64,000 nucleotides of DNA from Botrimarina colliarenosi (GTDB taxonomy: Bacteria; Planctomycetota; Planctomycetia; Pirellulales; Lacipirellulaceae). Below, in pieces: positions 38,583 to 48,299 of the stretch. The position numbers were made by a program, and so were the translations under genes. The stretch lies in assembly GCF_007859955.1 (NCBI RefSeq), contig NZ_SJPR01000009.1:62001-126000 (forward strand), written 5' to 3'. Position 1 is the stretch's first letter. Each line of letters begins with the position of its first letter. The notes beneath the pieces are model-generated. The model worked only from the letters and a program-made list of their open reading frames with translations, did not search any database and was not told where the DNA came from.

Positions 38583-38816
38583 CGCGGCAGCGCGGTGTGA
38601 TCAGCGTTCTCACGCAGCGCATCCGACTTGGAAGTCGGGTCAAGACGTGGCGTGCCGCCTTTGTCGCAAGGCGTGATTGCGCTGCAGCGTTCGATAGTCA
38701 CCGGCGCCGCGCGGCGGCGCAAGGCGCTCGGATACAAACCTCCCGATCCGACCGACATCGGATACGCCCGGCTCAGCGGCGTCGCACGAACCTCGCCACG
38801 GCCGGAAAGGACGGGG
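38583..38816. other. Convergent intergenic region with short palindromes
   Basis: This gap between the ends of the XylR-like gene and GH2 holds CCGACTT-GG-AAGTCGG at 38623-38638 and a GC-rich self-complementary patch near 38703-38720. Either could aid termination of the convergent transcripts, but no T-tracts follow. No gene is supported here. Confidence 0.35.
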
Positions 38817-41681
38817 CTAACTTCCGTTGCTCTCAAGCCGAATCGATTGGGGAGGAAGCCCCCGCGACTCGACGCGCAGCTGGATCTGGCCGGCCGTCCC
38901 CTCAAGGGCCCGAACGACAATCATGGCTTGCCCGTTGAAGAGCGGAACGCGGTCGTCGAGGAATGGATCGAGCGACAACGGATTGCCATTGTCGGCGCCG
39001 GCGAGCTCGCACGGTCCGGTGAGGCTGAACTGCAGGGCATTGTCGGCCAGCGGACAGGGGGTCCCGTTCTCGTCGACGGCAGTCGCCGTCACGAACGCGA
39101 CATCTTCCCCGTCGGCGGCCAGCTCGGTACGATCCGCTTCGAGCAGGATCCGTTTGACCGGACCAGCGGTGCGCACAGCCGCCTTTCCGATCGGTCGGCC
39201 GTCCTTGTAGGCGACCGCTTCGAGCAGGCCAGGCTCGTAGACGACTTCGTTCCAGCGGATTCGGTCGTTGTAGGTCGGGCGAAAGTAATTCACCTCGTAA
39301 GGCGACGCAAATACCGAGAAGCCGACGATACCGGGGCCGACACCGTCGAGGCACTCCTGGAACGCAACCCGGAACCACCGACTCGTCACTGAGAGGCTGT
39401 GCACCGCCTCGTTGACGCCTCCCCAGCGGGGCGATTCGGAGGCTTGTTTCGTTGCAATCGTCCGCCATGCGACGCCGTCGTCTGACGCCTGCAGTTGGTA
39501 GCCGTAGTATTTCGACTCGCGGGGGAACTGGAGAGCGACCGACTCGATCGGTTGTTCGTCGCCAAGGTCGATCGCAACCCAGGCCTTCTTGTCCCCCGGA
39601 TCGGCCGCCCAGTGAGAATCGCGTTGCGTTGAAGTGGCGGTGAGGAGTTCGGGCCCAGCGCCTTCCTGATGGCTGCTGGCCGTCGCGGCGGCTCCAAGGG
39701 CCAGATTGTGCGGGCGCGGCGGCGCCTCGCCCTTCCTCCGCACGCCCAGTGAACGGCCGTTGAGAAAGAGCTCTGCCGAGTCGCCGCTCGTATAGACCAT
39801 CACGGGGACCTCTTTTCCAATACGCTCGGGCCAGTTCCAGTGCGGCGCGAGGTGAACAGTCGCCGCCTCGGGACGCCACACACTGCGGTAGAGATAGAAG
39901 CGGTCCTTGGGAAGCCCAATGAGATCGCATATGCCAAAGTAGGAACTTCGAGCGACTGCCGCGAACGGGGTCGGCTCGCCGAGGTAATCGAACCCCGTCC
40001 AAACGAACTCGCCGGCGACGAAACGATCTTCCCGCATCCGATCAAACTCGACCTCCGGCAGATCCGCCCAAGGCGCCGCGCACAGTTCGAACGCACTGAC
40101 TTGATTCTCGGGCGAATAGTCGCACTTGGTGCTCGGGAGCGGCAGTTCGTAGAACCCGCGCGTGCTCACGGTCGACGCCGATTCGCTATACACGATCGGG
40201 GTCTCGGGGAAACGCTTGCGGAACAAGGCGTACCGTCGCTGGTAGTTCCAGCCGGTCAGGTCGAGGTCGGCGAGGATGTCGCTCTCCGCCGTCTGTGGGA
40301 TGTGGCACCCCAGCCCCACGGGGCGGGTCGTATCGTGCTCGAGGAACGCGTCGCGAACCGTGCGGACACGCTCGCGGGACTTCCCCTCGAGGTCATGCGG
40401 TTGATTGAGGATTTCGTTGCCGATCGACCAGACGATCACCGACGGATGGTTACGGTCACGGCGCACGAAGGCGCTCGCGTGGCGTTGCAGATGGGCGACG
40501 AACGACGGCTCTCCATTGACGCGTCCCGCGGTGGCGTCCCATTTGTCAAAGAGCTCGTCCCACACCAGCAGCCCGAGCTGGTCGCAGAGGTCCAGGAACT
40601 CGGCCGCAGGCGGGTTGTGCGACGTGCGGATGGCGTTGACCCCCATGTCCTGCATAATCCGCAGCTGTCGCTCCGCCGCCTGGCGGTTGAACGCGCCGCC
40701 GAGGGGTCCCAAATCGTGGTGCAGGTTGACGCCGTGCAATTCAACACGCCGCCCGTTGAGCCAGAAGCCATCGTCCGCGGTGAACTCGAAGGAGCGGACG
40801 CCAAACGAAGTCGTGCGACGATCGACGACGGCGCCGTTAATCCGCAGTTCCGTCACGGCCGAATAGAGCGACGGGGCGTCGACTTCCCAGCGTTGAACGC
40901 CGGTGAGTTGGAATTCGTGCTTCGCTGCCGCGTCGCTCTTCGGGGCGATGGTCAAATCGCGGGTGGATTCGGCGACGGTGCTGCCATCGGGCGCGAGCAA
41001 TCGCACGACCACGCTGAGCGGACTCACAATCGGCAAGTGATTCGCCACCTCGTTAGTGACGACCACCGTGGCCGTGTCGCCTGCAACCTCTGGCGTGGTG
41101 ACGAACGTCCCACCGTGAGCCAGGTGCGTGGGGGGACTCACGACCAGCTTCACCTTCCGGTAGATCCCGGCGCCGGGGTACCAACGCGTCTCCATGCGCC
41201 GTGTGTTAAAACGGAGGGCGACAACATTCGCCCGCCCAAAACGGAGATGCTCGGTGATGTCGATCCTAAAGGGCGTGTAGCCGTAGTCCCACGACCCGGC
41301 CAGTTGGCCGTTGACGTAGATCTTCGGCGCCGCCATGACGCCGTCAAAGTCGAGGTAAACTCGAGAGCCCTCTTCGCGGCGATCGAGTGAGAGCCATTTG
41401 CGGTACCAGCCAACACCCCGCCAGGGGAGCTTGGCGGCGTGGCCGTCGACATCGGGATCGAAGGGGCCGGCAATCGCCGCGTCGTGCGGCGTGCGGACCG
41501 TTTGCCACGCAAGGTCGTCGAACGCCAGCTGCTCGGCCCCGGACGGGTCGCCCCAAGTGAACTTCCAGCCCCGGTTGAAGTCCGCCTCGCGCGCCAACGC
41601 CGTGTTTGCGAAGGAAAACGCGAGTGCGAACAGGGCAACCCGCAGGCGACCCCTCATTTGGCTCTGTTGGCGTGGGGTCAT
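38817..41681 (-). CDS. GH2 beta-galactosidase with embedded F5/8 type C domain
   Basis: The 954-residue protein has a signal peptide (RLRVALFALAFSFANTALA), the GH2 sugar-binding sandwich (FNRGWKFTWGD, LPWRGVGWYRKWLSL), and Ig-like domain. The barrel has acid/base Glu423 in IGNEILNQ and nucleophile Glu500 in IVYSES. An F5/8 type C/CBM32-like domain (about 665-800: NLALGAAATASSHQEGAG, AWVAIDLGDEQPIESVALQFP) sits between the DUF4982-like and terminal Ig domains. The ATG at 41681 overlaps the GH31 stop (ATGA), giving tight coupling. With GH9 and GH31 upstream, removal of galactose from xyloglucan is the most likely role; other beta-galactosides remain possible. Confidence 0.9.
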   Translation of the reverse strand: MTPRQQSQMRGRLRVALFALAFSFANTALAREADFNRGWKFTWGDPSGAEQLAFDDLAWQTVRTPHDAAIAGPFDPDVDGHAAKLPWRGVGWYRKWLSLDRREEGSRVYLDFDGVMAAPKIYVNGQLAGSWDYGYTPFRIDITEHLRFGRANVVALRFNTRRMETRWYPGAGIYRKVKLVVSPPTHLAHGGTFVTTPEVAGDTATVVVTNEVANHLPIVSPLSVVVRLLAPDGSTVAESTRDLTIAPKSDAAAKHEFQLTGVQRWEVDAPSLYSAVTELRINGAVVDRRTTSFGVRSFEFTADDGFWLNGRRVELHGVNLHHDLGPLGGAFNRQAAERQLRIMQDMGVNAIRTSHNPPAAEFLDLCDQLGLLVWDELFDKWDATAGRVNGEPSFVAHLQRHASAFVRRDRNHPSVIVWSIGNEILNQPHDLEGKSRERVRTVRDAFLEHDTTRPVGLGCHIPQTAESDILADLDLTGWNYQRRYALFRKRFPETPIVYSESASTVSTRGFYELPLPSTKCDYSPENQVSAFELCAAPWADLPEVEFDRMREDRFVAGEFVWTGFDYLGEPTPFAAVARSSYFGICDLIGLPKDRFYLYRSVWRPEAATVHLAPHWNWPERIGKEVPVMVYTSGDSAELFLNGRSLGVRRKGEAPPRPHNLALGAAATASSHQEGAGPELLTATSTQRDSHWAADPGDKKAWVAIDLGDEQPIESVALQFPRESKYYGYQLQASDDGVAWRTIATKQASESPRWGGVNEAVHSLSVTSRWFRVAFQECLDGVGPGIVGFSVFASPYEVNYFRPTYNDRIRWNEVVYEPGLLEAVAYKDGRPIGKAAVRTAGPVKRILLEADRTELAADGEDVAFVTATAVDENGTPCPLADNALQFSLTGPCELAGADNGNPLSLDPFLDDRVPLFNGQAMIVVRALEGTAGQIQLRVESRGLPPQSIRLESNGS

Positions 41682-44092
41682 TCGTCTTCTCCGCGGTGAT
41701 CGAATCCAGGTGTTGTTGTCCGCACCGCGTAGTCGCTGCCGCCGTCTGACTCTTGCGGTGACAGTCGCCAATCCCCCTGCCCCGAAAGGTGGGCGGTCAG
41801 AATGGTGTCGCGTCCCTCCGGGAAGAACACTCGTGTCGACGCGTCCGCCGTACTGTCGCCGTAGTGAACAAGCTCTAGCTGGTCCCAGGCAATGGCGCCG
41901 GTGTGCTGGGCGAGCGGCGCGTGCGGGACGAGCGACCCGTTGCGGACAAGCACGATGATCGGTAGCTCGGCTGCCGTCATCGTATGCCAGGCGCGTCCCT
42001 CAAAGGTCCCTCCCGTTTGGTAATCGATCCAATCACCGGGCGGTAGGTAGACGTCGCGCTGGAGGCCATCGTCGAGCAGTGGCGCGATCAGAAAGTCTTC
42101 GCCAAGCAGGTACTGGTCTTCGATCAGCCAACTGGTCGGGTCGTGGGGGTACGCGAAGAAGAGGGGACGGATCAGCGGCGCGCCGCGCTCGGCGGCGGTC
42201 CGCGATTGGGCCACCAAGTAAGGAATCAGGCGGTAGCGAGTTTCCATAATCTGGCGGAAGGTTCCGACGAACGCTTCGTCGTACTCCCACGGCTCGCGCG
42301 GCGGGGCGCCATGGCAACGTGTATGAGAGCCAAAGGCCGCCATCGCGAGCCAACGGACGTAGAGCTCGCGCGGCGCGCGCTCGACAAAGCCACCCGCGTC
42401 GTGGCTCCAGTAGGTGAACCCACATAGGCCTAGCGATAGCCCACCACGGAGGGTGGCGGCCATCGCGGAGTAGGTATTCTCCGCGTCACCGCCCCAATGC
42501 AAGGGGTAGCGTTGACTACCGGCCCAGGCGCTGCGGGCCCAGATGATCCGTTCGCCGGTGATGGCTTCGGTCAGGTCCGAGACAACGCGGTTGTAGAGTA
42601 ACGGATAGAGGTTCCTCTCGTACCAACCGGTGCGGCCCGATGCGTAGACGCCTTCCAACGGGGCGTCTTCGCCGAAATCGACCTTGATGGCTCCGACTCC
42701 GAGCTTCAGCAACTCGGTGAGCTTGCCTTGGTACCAAGCCACCGTGTCGGGATTGGTGAAATCGAGCACGCCATCTTCGGCCGGCATCTTGCCGCCACGG
42801 TTCTTGACGAAGAGCCCGTCATCCTGGGCCTCGTCGAAGAGGCGATTCTTGGCGGTGAAGTAGGGGAGCTGCCAAAGGCAAACCCGAAAGCCGTCGTCGA
42901 TGAGGTCCGCGATCATGCCTCGCGGGTCGTCGAAACGGCTCGCTGAGAACTGATAGTCGCACTGCCAATCGGTCTCGAACCAACCGGTGTCGAGGTGGAT
43001 CACGTCGCACGGGATGGCGTGCTCGCGGAGCTTCGCCGCCACGTCGCGGACTTCCGCCTCGCTTTTATAGGTGATCCGGCTCATCCAGAGGCCGAAGGAC
43101 CAGACCGGCGGCGCAGGGCTGCGGCCGGTCAACGCGGTGTACTCCTCGAGCACCTCCGCCGGGTCGCCGACAAAGAAGAACAGGTCCAGCTGCTCGTCAC
43201 CGACGTAAGCGACGTTCGTGCCATCGAAGTCACGGCCAAAGTCGAAGGTCGTCGGCGTGCTGGTGTGGACGAAGACGCCGTAGCCGTTGCTGCTGAGGTA
43301 AAAGGGGATCGGTTTGTACATCCGTTGCGATTGCACGCCCATCGCGTCTCGTGTCATGGCGATAATCCGCTGGCCACGTTTGTCGAGGCGCGTGAAGGAT
43401 TCGCCACAGCCGAAGAGACGCTCGCCGGGCGACAGCGACGTCGCAGCAGCAAACGACCGAGACAAGTCGGCGCCGTTCCGCACGAACGAGAACCCGGGTG
43501 GCGCCGAGAACGACGCGGGCTCGCCCAGCCGTCGGGTTGCGGTCAACACTCTCCCCTCGGCGTCTTCCAAGGTCACGCGCCACGGCCGCAGCGTCATCCG
43601 AAGCGTTGCCTTAGCGCTCTTCATGACAATCTCTTCGTCGTCGCTCTCGACGGTCCATTCCCCGCCCGCCGCAACGGGCCCGACGAGCATCAGCGAATCC
43701 CCAGCCGGGAGGGCGGCGTCACGCGCGTTGAACCTCAGCCGGATCGTGCGATCGCTAACGAGCGTCAACTCGAACGGCAGCACCGGATCGCGGTCGTACT
43801 CGGTATCGGGGAACTCGGTCGCGGCGCTGCGTGACAGCGGCGTGTCGACCTTGTTGAAATTCAAGCTCTGCCGCCGTTCATGACGCAACCAACGGATCGC
43901 CCCTTTGCCAGTTTCTTGGTCAAACCGCACCAAGTCCTCGGCGACAAAGTGGACCGACTGCTGCCCCTGGAAAGCGTCGGCGACATCGACCAAGTCGCCG
44001 AGGGATTCGCCGGCCAAGGCCGGAGCGCTCGTGATCGCGATTGTCGCCAGCCAGGCCGTAGCCCGCGATGCAAATGGAATAGGAAAGCTCAT
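41678..44092 (-). CDS. GH31 alpha-xylosidase-like enzyme, secreted
   Basis: This 804-residue protein has a signal peptide (ATAWLATIAITSAPALA) and the GH31 layout: N-terminal sandwich, then barrel with WMSRITYKSEAEV, nucleophile Asp472 in IKVDFGEDAP, and acid/base Asp536 in HWGGDAENTY. KVDFGED and PPVWSFGLWMS resemble the YicI alpha-xylosidase subgroup more than alpha-glucosidases. It should remove xylose from xyloglucan oligosaccharides. The start at 44092 is the ATG directly before the signal peptide. It lies 74 bp behind GH9 and overlaps GH2 by 4 bp. Confidence 0.9.
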   Translation of the reverse strand: MSFPIPFASRATAWLATIAITSAPALAGESLGDLVDVADAFQGQQSVHFVAEDLVRFDQETGKGAIRWLRHERRQSLNFNKVDTPLSRSAATEFPDTEYDRDPVLPFELTLVSDRTIRLRFNARDAALPAGDSLMLVGPVAAGGEWTVESDDEEIVMKSAKATLRMTLRPWRVTLEDAEGRVLTATRRLGEPASFSAPPGFSFVRNGADLSRSFAAATSLSPGERLFGCGESFTRLDKRGQRIIAMTRDAMGVQSQRMYKPIPFYLSSNGYGVFVHTSTPTTFDFGRDFDGTNVAYVGDEQLDLFFFVGDPAEVLEEYTALTGRSPAPPVWSFGLWMSRITYKSEAEVRDVAAKLREHAIPCDVIHLDTGWFETDWQCDYQFSASRFDDPRGMIADLIDDGFRVCLWQLPYFTAKNRLFDEAQDDGLFVKNRGGKMPAEDGVLDFTNPDTVAWYQGKLTELLKLGVGAIKVDFGEDAPLEGVYASGRTGWYERNLYPLLYNRVVSDLTEAITGERIIWARSAWAGSQRYPLHWGGDAENTYSAMAATLRGGLSLGLCGFTYWSHDAGGFVERAPRELYVRWLAMAAFGSHTRCHGAPPREPWEYDEAFVGTFRQIMETRYRLIPYLVAQSRTAAERGAPLIRPLFFAYPHDPTSWLIEDQYLLGEDFLIAPLLDDGLQRDVYLPPGDWIDYQTGGTFEGRAWHTMTAAELPIIVLVRNGSLVPHAPLAQHTGAIAWDQLELVHYGDSTADASTRVFFPEGRDTILTAHLSGQGDWRLSPQESDGGSDYAVRTTTPGFDHRGEDE

Positions 44093-44166
44093 AGAAGCAC
44101 GGGTATTCGAGGTGATAATCGAGATGAGAGCACGCCGCCCAGGTGGGCGATTAGCAGGCGGGGCAA

Positions 44167-45864
44167 TTAGCGGACGGAGTCGTTGGTGTCGGGCAGTTGT
44201 GCGGCTAGCGCATAGACCAGGGCCGCATTCCAATTGATGGCGATCTCGTTGGTGCGGAAATCATCTTGGTCGTCCCGCCAATCGGTAGGGCCGCGATTCG
44301 GGCCGCCAACCAAGTAGCCCGGCCAAGGGGAGGCGACGCGGTCGGCACCACTCCGACGATCATGGGGATGCCGTGGCGGGTGATGACCCAATCCGGTTAC
44401 CTGCGAGCGACCGAAGAGATTACGGCCGAACAAGTGGTGAACGGCGTCGAGCCCCGTGGCGGAGTACGCTTGCCGGGGCTCCACAAGGTTCGCCGCTTCG
44501 AGAAGCAGCACCTGCCGGGCGACGACACCGTTGCAACCCCAGCCGTAGCGTTCGCCGGCTGGCCGGCCGTAGGGATGTTCGGCGGCGGTTTCTACCAGTC
44601 GATCGGCGGTCCGCCGTAAGCCCGTCCTTAAGCGTTCAACCAACGCGGGTGAGCGTCCGGAACGAGACGATTCCAAGTAGGTCATCAGGCCCAGATTGGC
44701 GACGTTTCCCCAATCGAACGTGGTCTCAAAAGCCCCCTCCGAATGCGTGTCGCGACGTCTACGGCGTTGCGAGCCGTCGGCATGCCGGCTGATCGCCTCC
44801 TCGAGTCGCCGCAAGTCGTCGTCTTCGCCGGTTGTTTCCCAGACCTCGGCGAAGGCCCAAAGCCGGTCGTCGCGGTCGGCCGATTGATACGTCCCGGTGG
44901 AGAAGAGTTCGAGGTCGGGGGTCCGGTCCTCGGGATGTCGCAGCAGCTTGGCGTAGCTCTTCAGGCTCGCGTTCCGTAACCGTTGCGCGTACGCCGCGTC
45001 AGACAGCTCGAAGGTCCTGGACGCGGCAGCGGTCATGGCGACAAAGCTGGCGGTAGCGGCGGTTCCCCAGTCGGAGAAGTAGCGACGCTCCCGCTCCTCC
45101 TCGGGAAGTATAAACGGCCCAAAGTCCCGCGTGCTGACCTTGTGCGCCACCGAGCCATCGTCATTCTGCAATTTCAGCAGCCAGTCGAGCTCCCACCGCA
45201 ACTCGTCCAGCAACGCCGTGTCAGTCGCAGCGGTGATCGCCGGGGCAAAGTCTCGCCAAGCCTTGAGCAGGCAGCCGACAGAGACTCCCGCGTTGACGAC
45301 GTACTTGTTGTAGTCCCCCGCGTCGTGCCATCCGCCGGCGCCGTCGCGTCGAACGAGCGCCCCGTCGACCACGTGGTAGGCGTCGTGAAGATGGCAGGCC
45401 TCATGGGCGAAGGTCTCCCCGGCATGCGTTGCGGAGACGGCGCAGCCGCAACGCCAAAGCTTCATCGCCTGGAGCGTAAGACGGAACGCTTCGGAATAGA
45501 CGCCCGAGTCGATTGCGAACGGCGGTGATCGTAACGCGTCTCCGGCGACTAAGGCGTATCGCCCTGGAGTGCTTACGGCCGAGAAGTCGGCCACCAAGGC
45601 GTCGCCCGCTGGAGACGCCTTGAGCTGTCCCTCGAAAACAACGGCTTGACTGTCGTACTCAGCGACTCGGAACAGGTCGCCAGGGTTAGCCGATGCAATG
45701 GCGAGCGTCGCGACTTTCGCAGCTCGTGGCGGGTAGCCCACCGTGTCGATCGACCAAACCGTCTCCGCCAGCGACACGCCGGCCGTCGCCCCAATGAGGA
45801 CGACATAAGCCAGTGCGGAAGCCTTCGCTCGCAAGGGGACAGCCGTAAGGGCGAAGTTGGGCAT
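44167..45864 (-). CDS. GH9 endoglucanase/xyloglucanase with N-terminal Ig domain
   Basis: This 565-residue secreted enzyme has a signal peptide (AKASALAYVVLIGATAGVSLA) and an N-terminal CelD-type Ig domain (about 35-118: VDTVGYPPRAAKVATL-like). The GH9 toroid has catalytic Asp pair 181/184 in GGWHDAGDYNKYVVN, HHPPRHPHDR, and proton donor Glu540 in TNEIAINWN. It cuts beta-1,4-glucans; with GH31 and GH2 in the same unit xyloglucan is the probable substrate. It starts 76 bp after the FecR-like gene, so expression may follow the sigma/FecR pair. Confidence 0.9.
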   Translation of the reverse strand: MPNFALTAVPLRAKASALAYVVLIGATAGVSLAETVWSIDTVGYPPRAAKVATLAIASANPGDLFRVAEYDSQAVVFEGQLKASPAGDALVADFSAVSTPGRYALVAGDALRSPPFAIDSGVYSEAFRLTLQAMKLWRCGCAVSATHAGETFAHEACHLHDAYHVVDGALVRRDGAGGWHDAGDYNKYVVNAGVSVGCLLKAWRDFAPAITAATDTALLDELRWELDWLLKLQNDDGSVAHKVSTRDFGPFILPEEERERRYFSDWGTAATASFVAMTAAASRTFELSDAAYAQRLRNASLKSYAKLLRHPEDRTPDLELFSTGTYQSADRDDRLWAFAEVWETTGEDDDLRRLEEAISRHADGSQRRRRRDTHSEGAFETTFDWGNVANLGLMTYLESSRSGRSPALVERLRTGLRRTADRLVETAAEHPYGRPAGERYGWGCNGVVARQVLLLEAANLVEPRQAYSATGLDAVHHLFGRNLFGRSQVTGLGHHPPRHPHDRRSGADRVASPWPGYLVGGPNRGPTDWRDDQDDFRTNEIAINWNAALVYALAAQLPDTNDSVR

Positions 45865-45940
45865 CGAATCGCCATCGTGAAAAGGCCCTCGGCTAGTTGC
45901 CCGCCTGAGGGGGGAGCGGGAGCGTCTTGGCCAACGCCAA

Positions 45941-47377
45941 TTACCTCGGGGTTGCGGCGATGCCGTACATCGCGCGAGCTTCCCGACCAACGCCCATCGA
46001 TCCGAGTGTCACCACCTGACCCCTGCGGAACGGGCGCTTCCACACCGAAAAGACGTTGTCAATGCTCTCGCCAGGACCGGATGCGACGCTGAACTCGGGA
46101 TTGCCGAACCAAGCGTCCTCGTCGAGGCCGATATCGACGCCCGTGTCTTCGTAGTCGGCAAGGAGCCAGTCGGGAATAGCGACCCGATTGTCGAAGAAAA
46201 CATACAGTTCCGCGTCTTGGGCGAATTCGATCTGGATGGTTAGTTCGCCACGATAGCGGTAGTCGTTGACCGTGCGGACATAGTCGGCGCCGGCCAGGAA
46301 GTCCGGGAGGCCGTCGTGATCGAGGCCATTCCACTCGTGCGGATGGTCGACGTAAGACGGAGCGTCTTCACCGAAGCCGCCTGCCAGCACCTGGTAGTAG
46401 CTCACGCTCTTGCTAGCGCCGAGGTTGTCCCAGACCGCGGCAATCAAGGCGTCATTTTCCGGCCGTCGGGCGGTAGACCAGCCGTTGCCGGTCCACTCAC
46501 CGTGGACTTGAAAGATCCGCTCCATCCCGCCGAGGCGGTCGACCCTTGCCGCCTCGCCTTGCGTCAGACGCCGCTCGAAAGACCGCTCCTCGCTCTGGAG
46601 CGACTTGAGATCCACCTCGCCCTCGAACACGACGACGTCGGTCTTCCCGTCGATCTCACGCGCGACGCCAAACCGGGTCCCAAGATCGACGACGCCGACA
46701 TCGGGGGTCTCAATGGTGAAGCCACGCGCCCACCGCGGGACTTGGGCGGTCGCTTGGCCGTTGCGGAGTCGCACCAGCATGCCGGAGACCACTTCGCACT
46801 GGGCCGGCCCGGTGAGGTCCATCTCGACACCCGACGCAAACTCGATCGACAAAGACCCGGTCTCGATTTCTAGCAATCCCGACACGAGCTGATCAGCGCC
46901 GAGCAGCGCTGAGGTCGCCGACGCCAGTCGCAAGTCGGCCCCGGGGAGAACCCGGCCGATCGCAAAGTTACCAGTCCTGGCAGGAGCAGCCCGGGTGGGG
47001 CCAAGCCGGTCGGGACTCCAGAACCAGAGCGTCGCGAGCAGACAGGCCGCGGTCGCGATGAAGGCGGCGCCGGTGCTCCAGAGCCTAAAGCCTTGCGGGA
47101 GGGCCGTCGCCGGCGCCACTCGATGGGGCGGCTCGACGTTCTTTTTCTCATCCGTCGGTGATGAATCGTCCGGCTGGGCTGTCACCGATTCCGCCACGGC
47201 AGACGGAGACATCTCCCACGACAGCAAACTATGGACGCGCAATTGCTCGAAGACCGCGCGATGCAGGCCTGGATGATCGTCAAGCAGTCTTCGCAACTCG
47301 GCGCTCTCAACGTCGGTCTCAGAACCAGCAAGGACCGAGTCGAGTAGATCTCGCAGGCGGGATTCGGGGTCGGTCAT
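45941..47377 (-). CDS. FecR-domain membrane protein (anti-sigma-like)
   Basis: The 478-residue protein has a cytosolic N-terminus (LRDLLDSVLAGSETDVESAELRRLLDDHP) resembling anti-sigma regions. One membrane helix (about residues 103-122, GAAFIATAACLLATLWFW) leads to a FecR domain (about 185-290: SGVEMDLTGPAQCEV, VVDLGTRFGVA, VFEGEVDL) and a C-terminal beta domain possibly of LamG/CBM type (YYQVLAGGFGEDAPSY, LTIQIEFAQDAELYVFFDNR). The ATG at 47377 overlaps the sigma-factor stop (ATGA). In Planctomycetes such pairs are common; it likely senses an extracellular cue and controls the ECF sigma. Confidence 0.87.
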   Translation of the reverse strand: MTDPESRLRDLLDSVLAGSETDVESAELRRLLDDHPGLHRAVFEQLRVHSLLSWEMSPSAVAESVTAQPDDSSPTDEKKNVEPPHRVAPATALPQGFRLWSTGAAFIATAACLLATLWFWSPDRLGPTRAAPARTGNFAIGRVLPGADLRLASATSALLGADQLVSGLLEIETGSLSIEFASGVEMDLTGPAQCEVVSGMLVRLRNGQATAQVPRWARGFTIETPDVGVVDLGTRFGVAREIDGKTDVVVFEGEVDLKSLQSEERSFERRLTQGEAARVDRLGGMERIFQVHGEWTGNGWSTARRPENDALIAAVWDNLGASKSVSYYQVLAGGFGEDAPSYVDHPHEWNGLDHDGLPDFLAGADYVRTVNDYRYRGELTIQIEFAQDAELYVFFDNRVAIPDWLLADYEDTGVDIGLDEDAWFGNPEFSVASGPGESIDNVFSVWKRPFRRGQVVTLGSMGVGREARAMYGIAATPR

Positions 47378-47907
47378 GAGGCGTAGCCCCCGTCGGCGCC
47401 GACGAGGCGTGTTTCGATGCACTTGGCGAGCGCTTTGCGGAGTCGGTAGAGCTGCGCTGATACGCCGTTGGCCGTCACCCCGGTTCGAGACGCGATGGCT
47501 TTGACCGACAGCGAGCCCTGGTAGCGTTGGGTCACCAGCTGACGCTGGCCCGGCGGCAGCTGCCCGAGGCACTCTCGCAAGGCGGTGAGTCGATCGTCGG
47601 CTTTGACGGGGTCGTTAACGCAATCATCGCTGAGGGCCTGAACGAATTCGTCACTGAAGACGAGCCGCGAGCGGCCCCGCGCCTTGCGGTGCGCCAGCAC
47701 CCGATTGAACGCAAACTTCATCGCCCACGGGAGAAACGGTCGGTCGAAGTCGAAACGGTCCATGTTCGACCAGAGGTCGACATTAGCGTCTTGGACCACA
47801 TCGGCCGCGGCCGAGTCGCCGGCGAGCAGCATGGTCACGTAGGAGTACAAGTCGCGCTGATGCGCAGTGAGCATTTCCATGAAGCGTCGGCTGCGGTCGT
47901 CTGACAT
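47374..47907 (-). CDS. ECF sigma factor, Rhodopirellula/Verrucomicrobium type
   Basis: This 177-residue sigma-70-family factor has region 2 (LYSYVTMLLAGDSAAADVVQDANVDLWSNMDRFDFDRPFLPWAMKFAFN) and region 4 (LPPGQRQLVTQRYQGSLSVKAIASRTGVTANGVSAQLYRLRKAL). The wording matches the planctomycete/verrucomicrobial ECF family. It should direct RNA polymerase to a small regulon, probably including the adjacent FecR-GH9-GH31-GH2 genes. It overlaps the FecR gene by 4 bp. Confidence 0.92.
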   Translation of the reverse strand: MSDDRSRRFMEMLTAHQRDLYSYVTMLLAGDSAAADVVQDANVDLWSNMDRFDFDRPFLPWAMKFAFNRVLAHRKARGRSRLVFSDEFVQALSDDCVNDPVKADDRLTALRECLGQLPPGQRQLVTQRYQGSLSVKAIASRTGVTANGVSAQLYRLRKALAKCIETRLVGADGGYAS

Positions 47908-48299
47908 GGTTGAAGCGTTGTCGTTAACTGCCTTATCGGCTTCGAAGCAGCCGCGATGGTCCTCGGGGCGTCATTCGGTGGTTGCCCGACGGAGTGATTG
48001 CCCGACGAAAAGGCGTCCGCCATTCGCGGGGTGACAGTTCCACCAAGTTATGAGCCTGATTTGAAAAAATCTGACGGAAAAAAGCACCAAACCGCGTCAG
48101 AAACGCCTGGGCGCCGCTTAATTGTTCCTAGACGGGGCAGACTCACCTGCCCCGATCCTCGTCAGTTACCGCTTATCCGCTTCTACTTCCACTGCATCGG
48201 CTACAGCTGCCAGTTGGGGCGTCTGCCGCCGACGCGCCCGCGGGAAACGCCCCTTCGGCGCCTGCCGGGACTTATCGCTAACCGCTCGAGTTGCATCTA
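47908..48299. other. Divergent intergenic region
   Basis: This gap of about 390 bp between the ECF sigma gene (minus) and a PEP-CTERM gene (plus) should contain both promoters. There is an A-rich patch around 48060-48092, but I found no consensus boxes or strong inverted repeats that I would assign. No gene is supported. Confidence 0.4.

Noticed and set aside
39840-41390. 516-codon plus-strand frame opposite GH2
   Set aside because: It is antisense to the GH2 gene with all catalytic motifs intact on minus; no family features in the plus translation.
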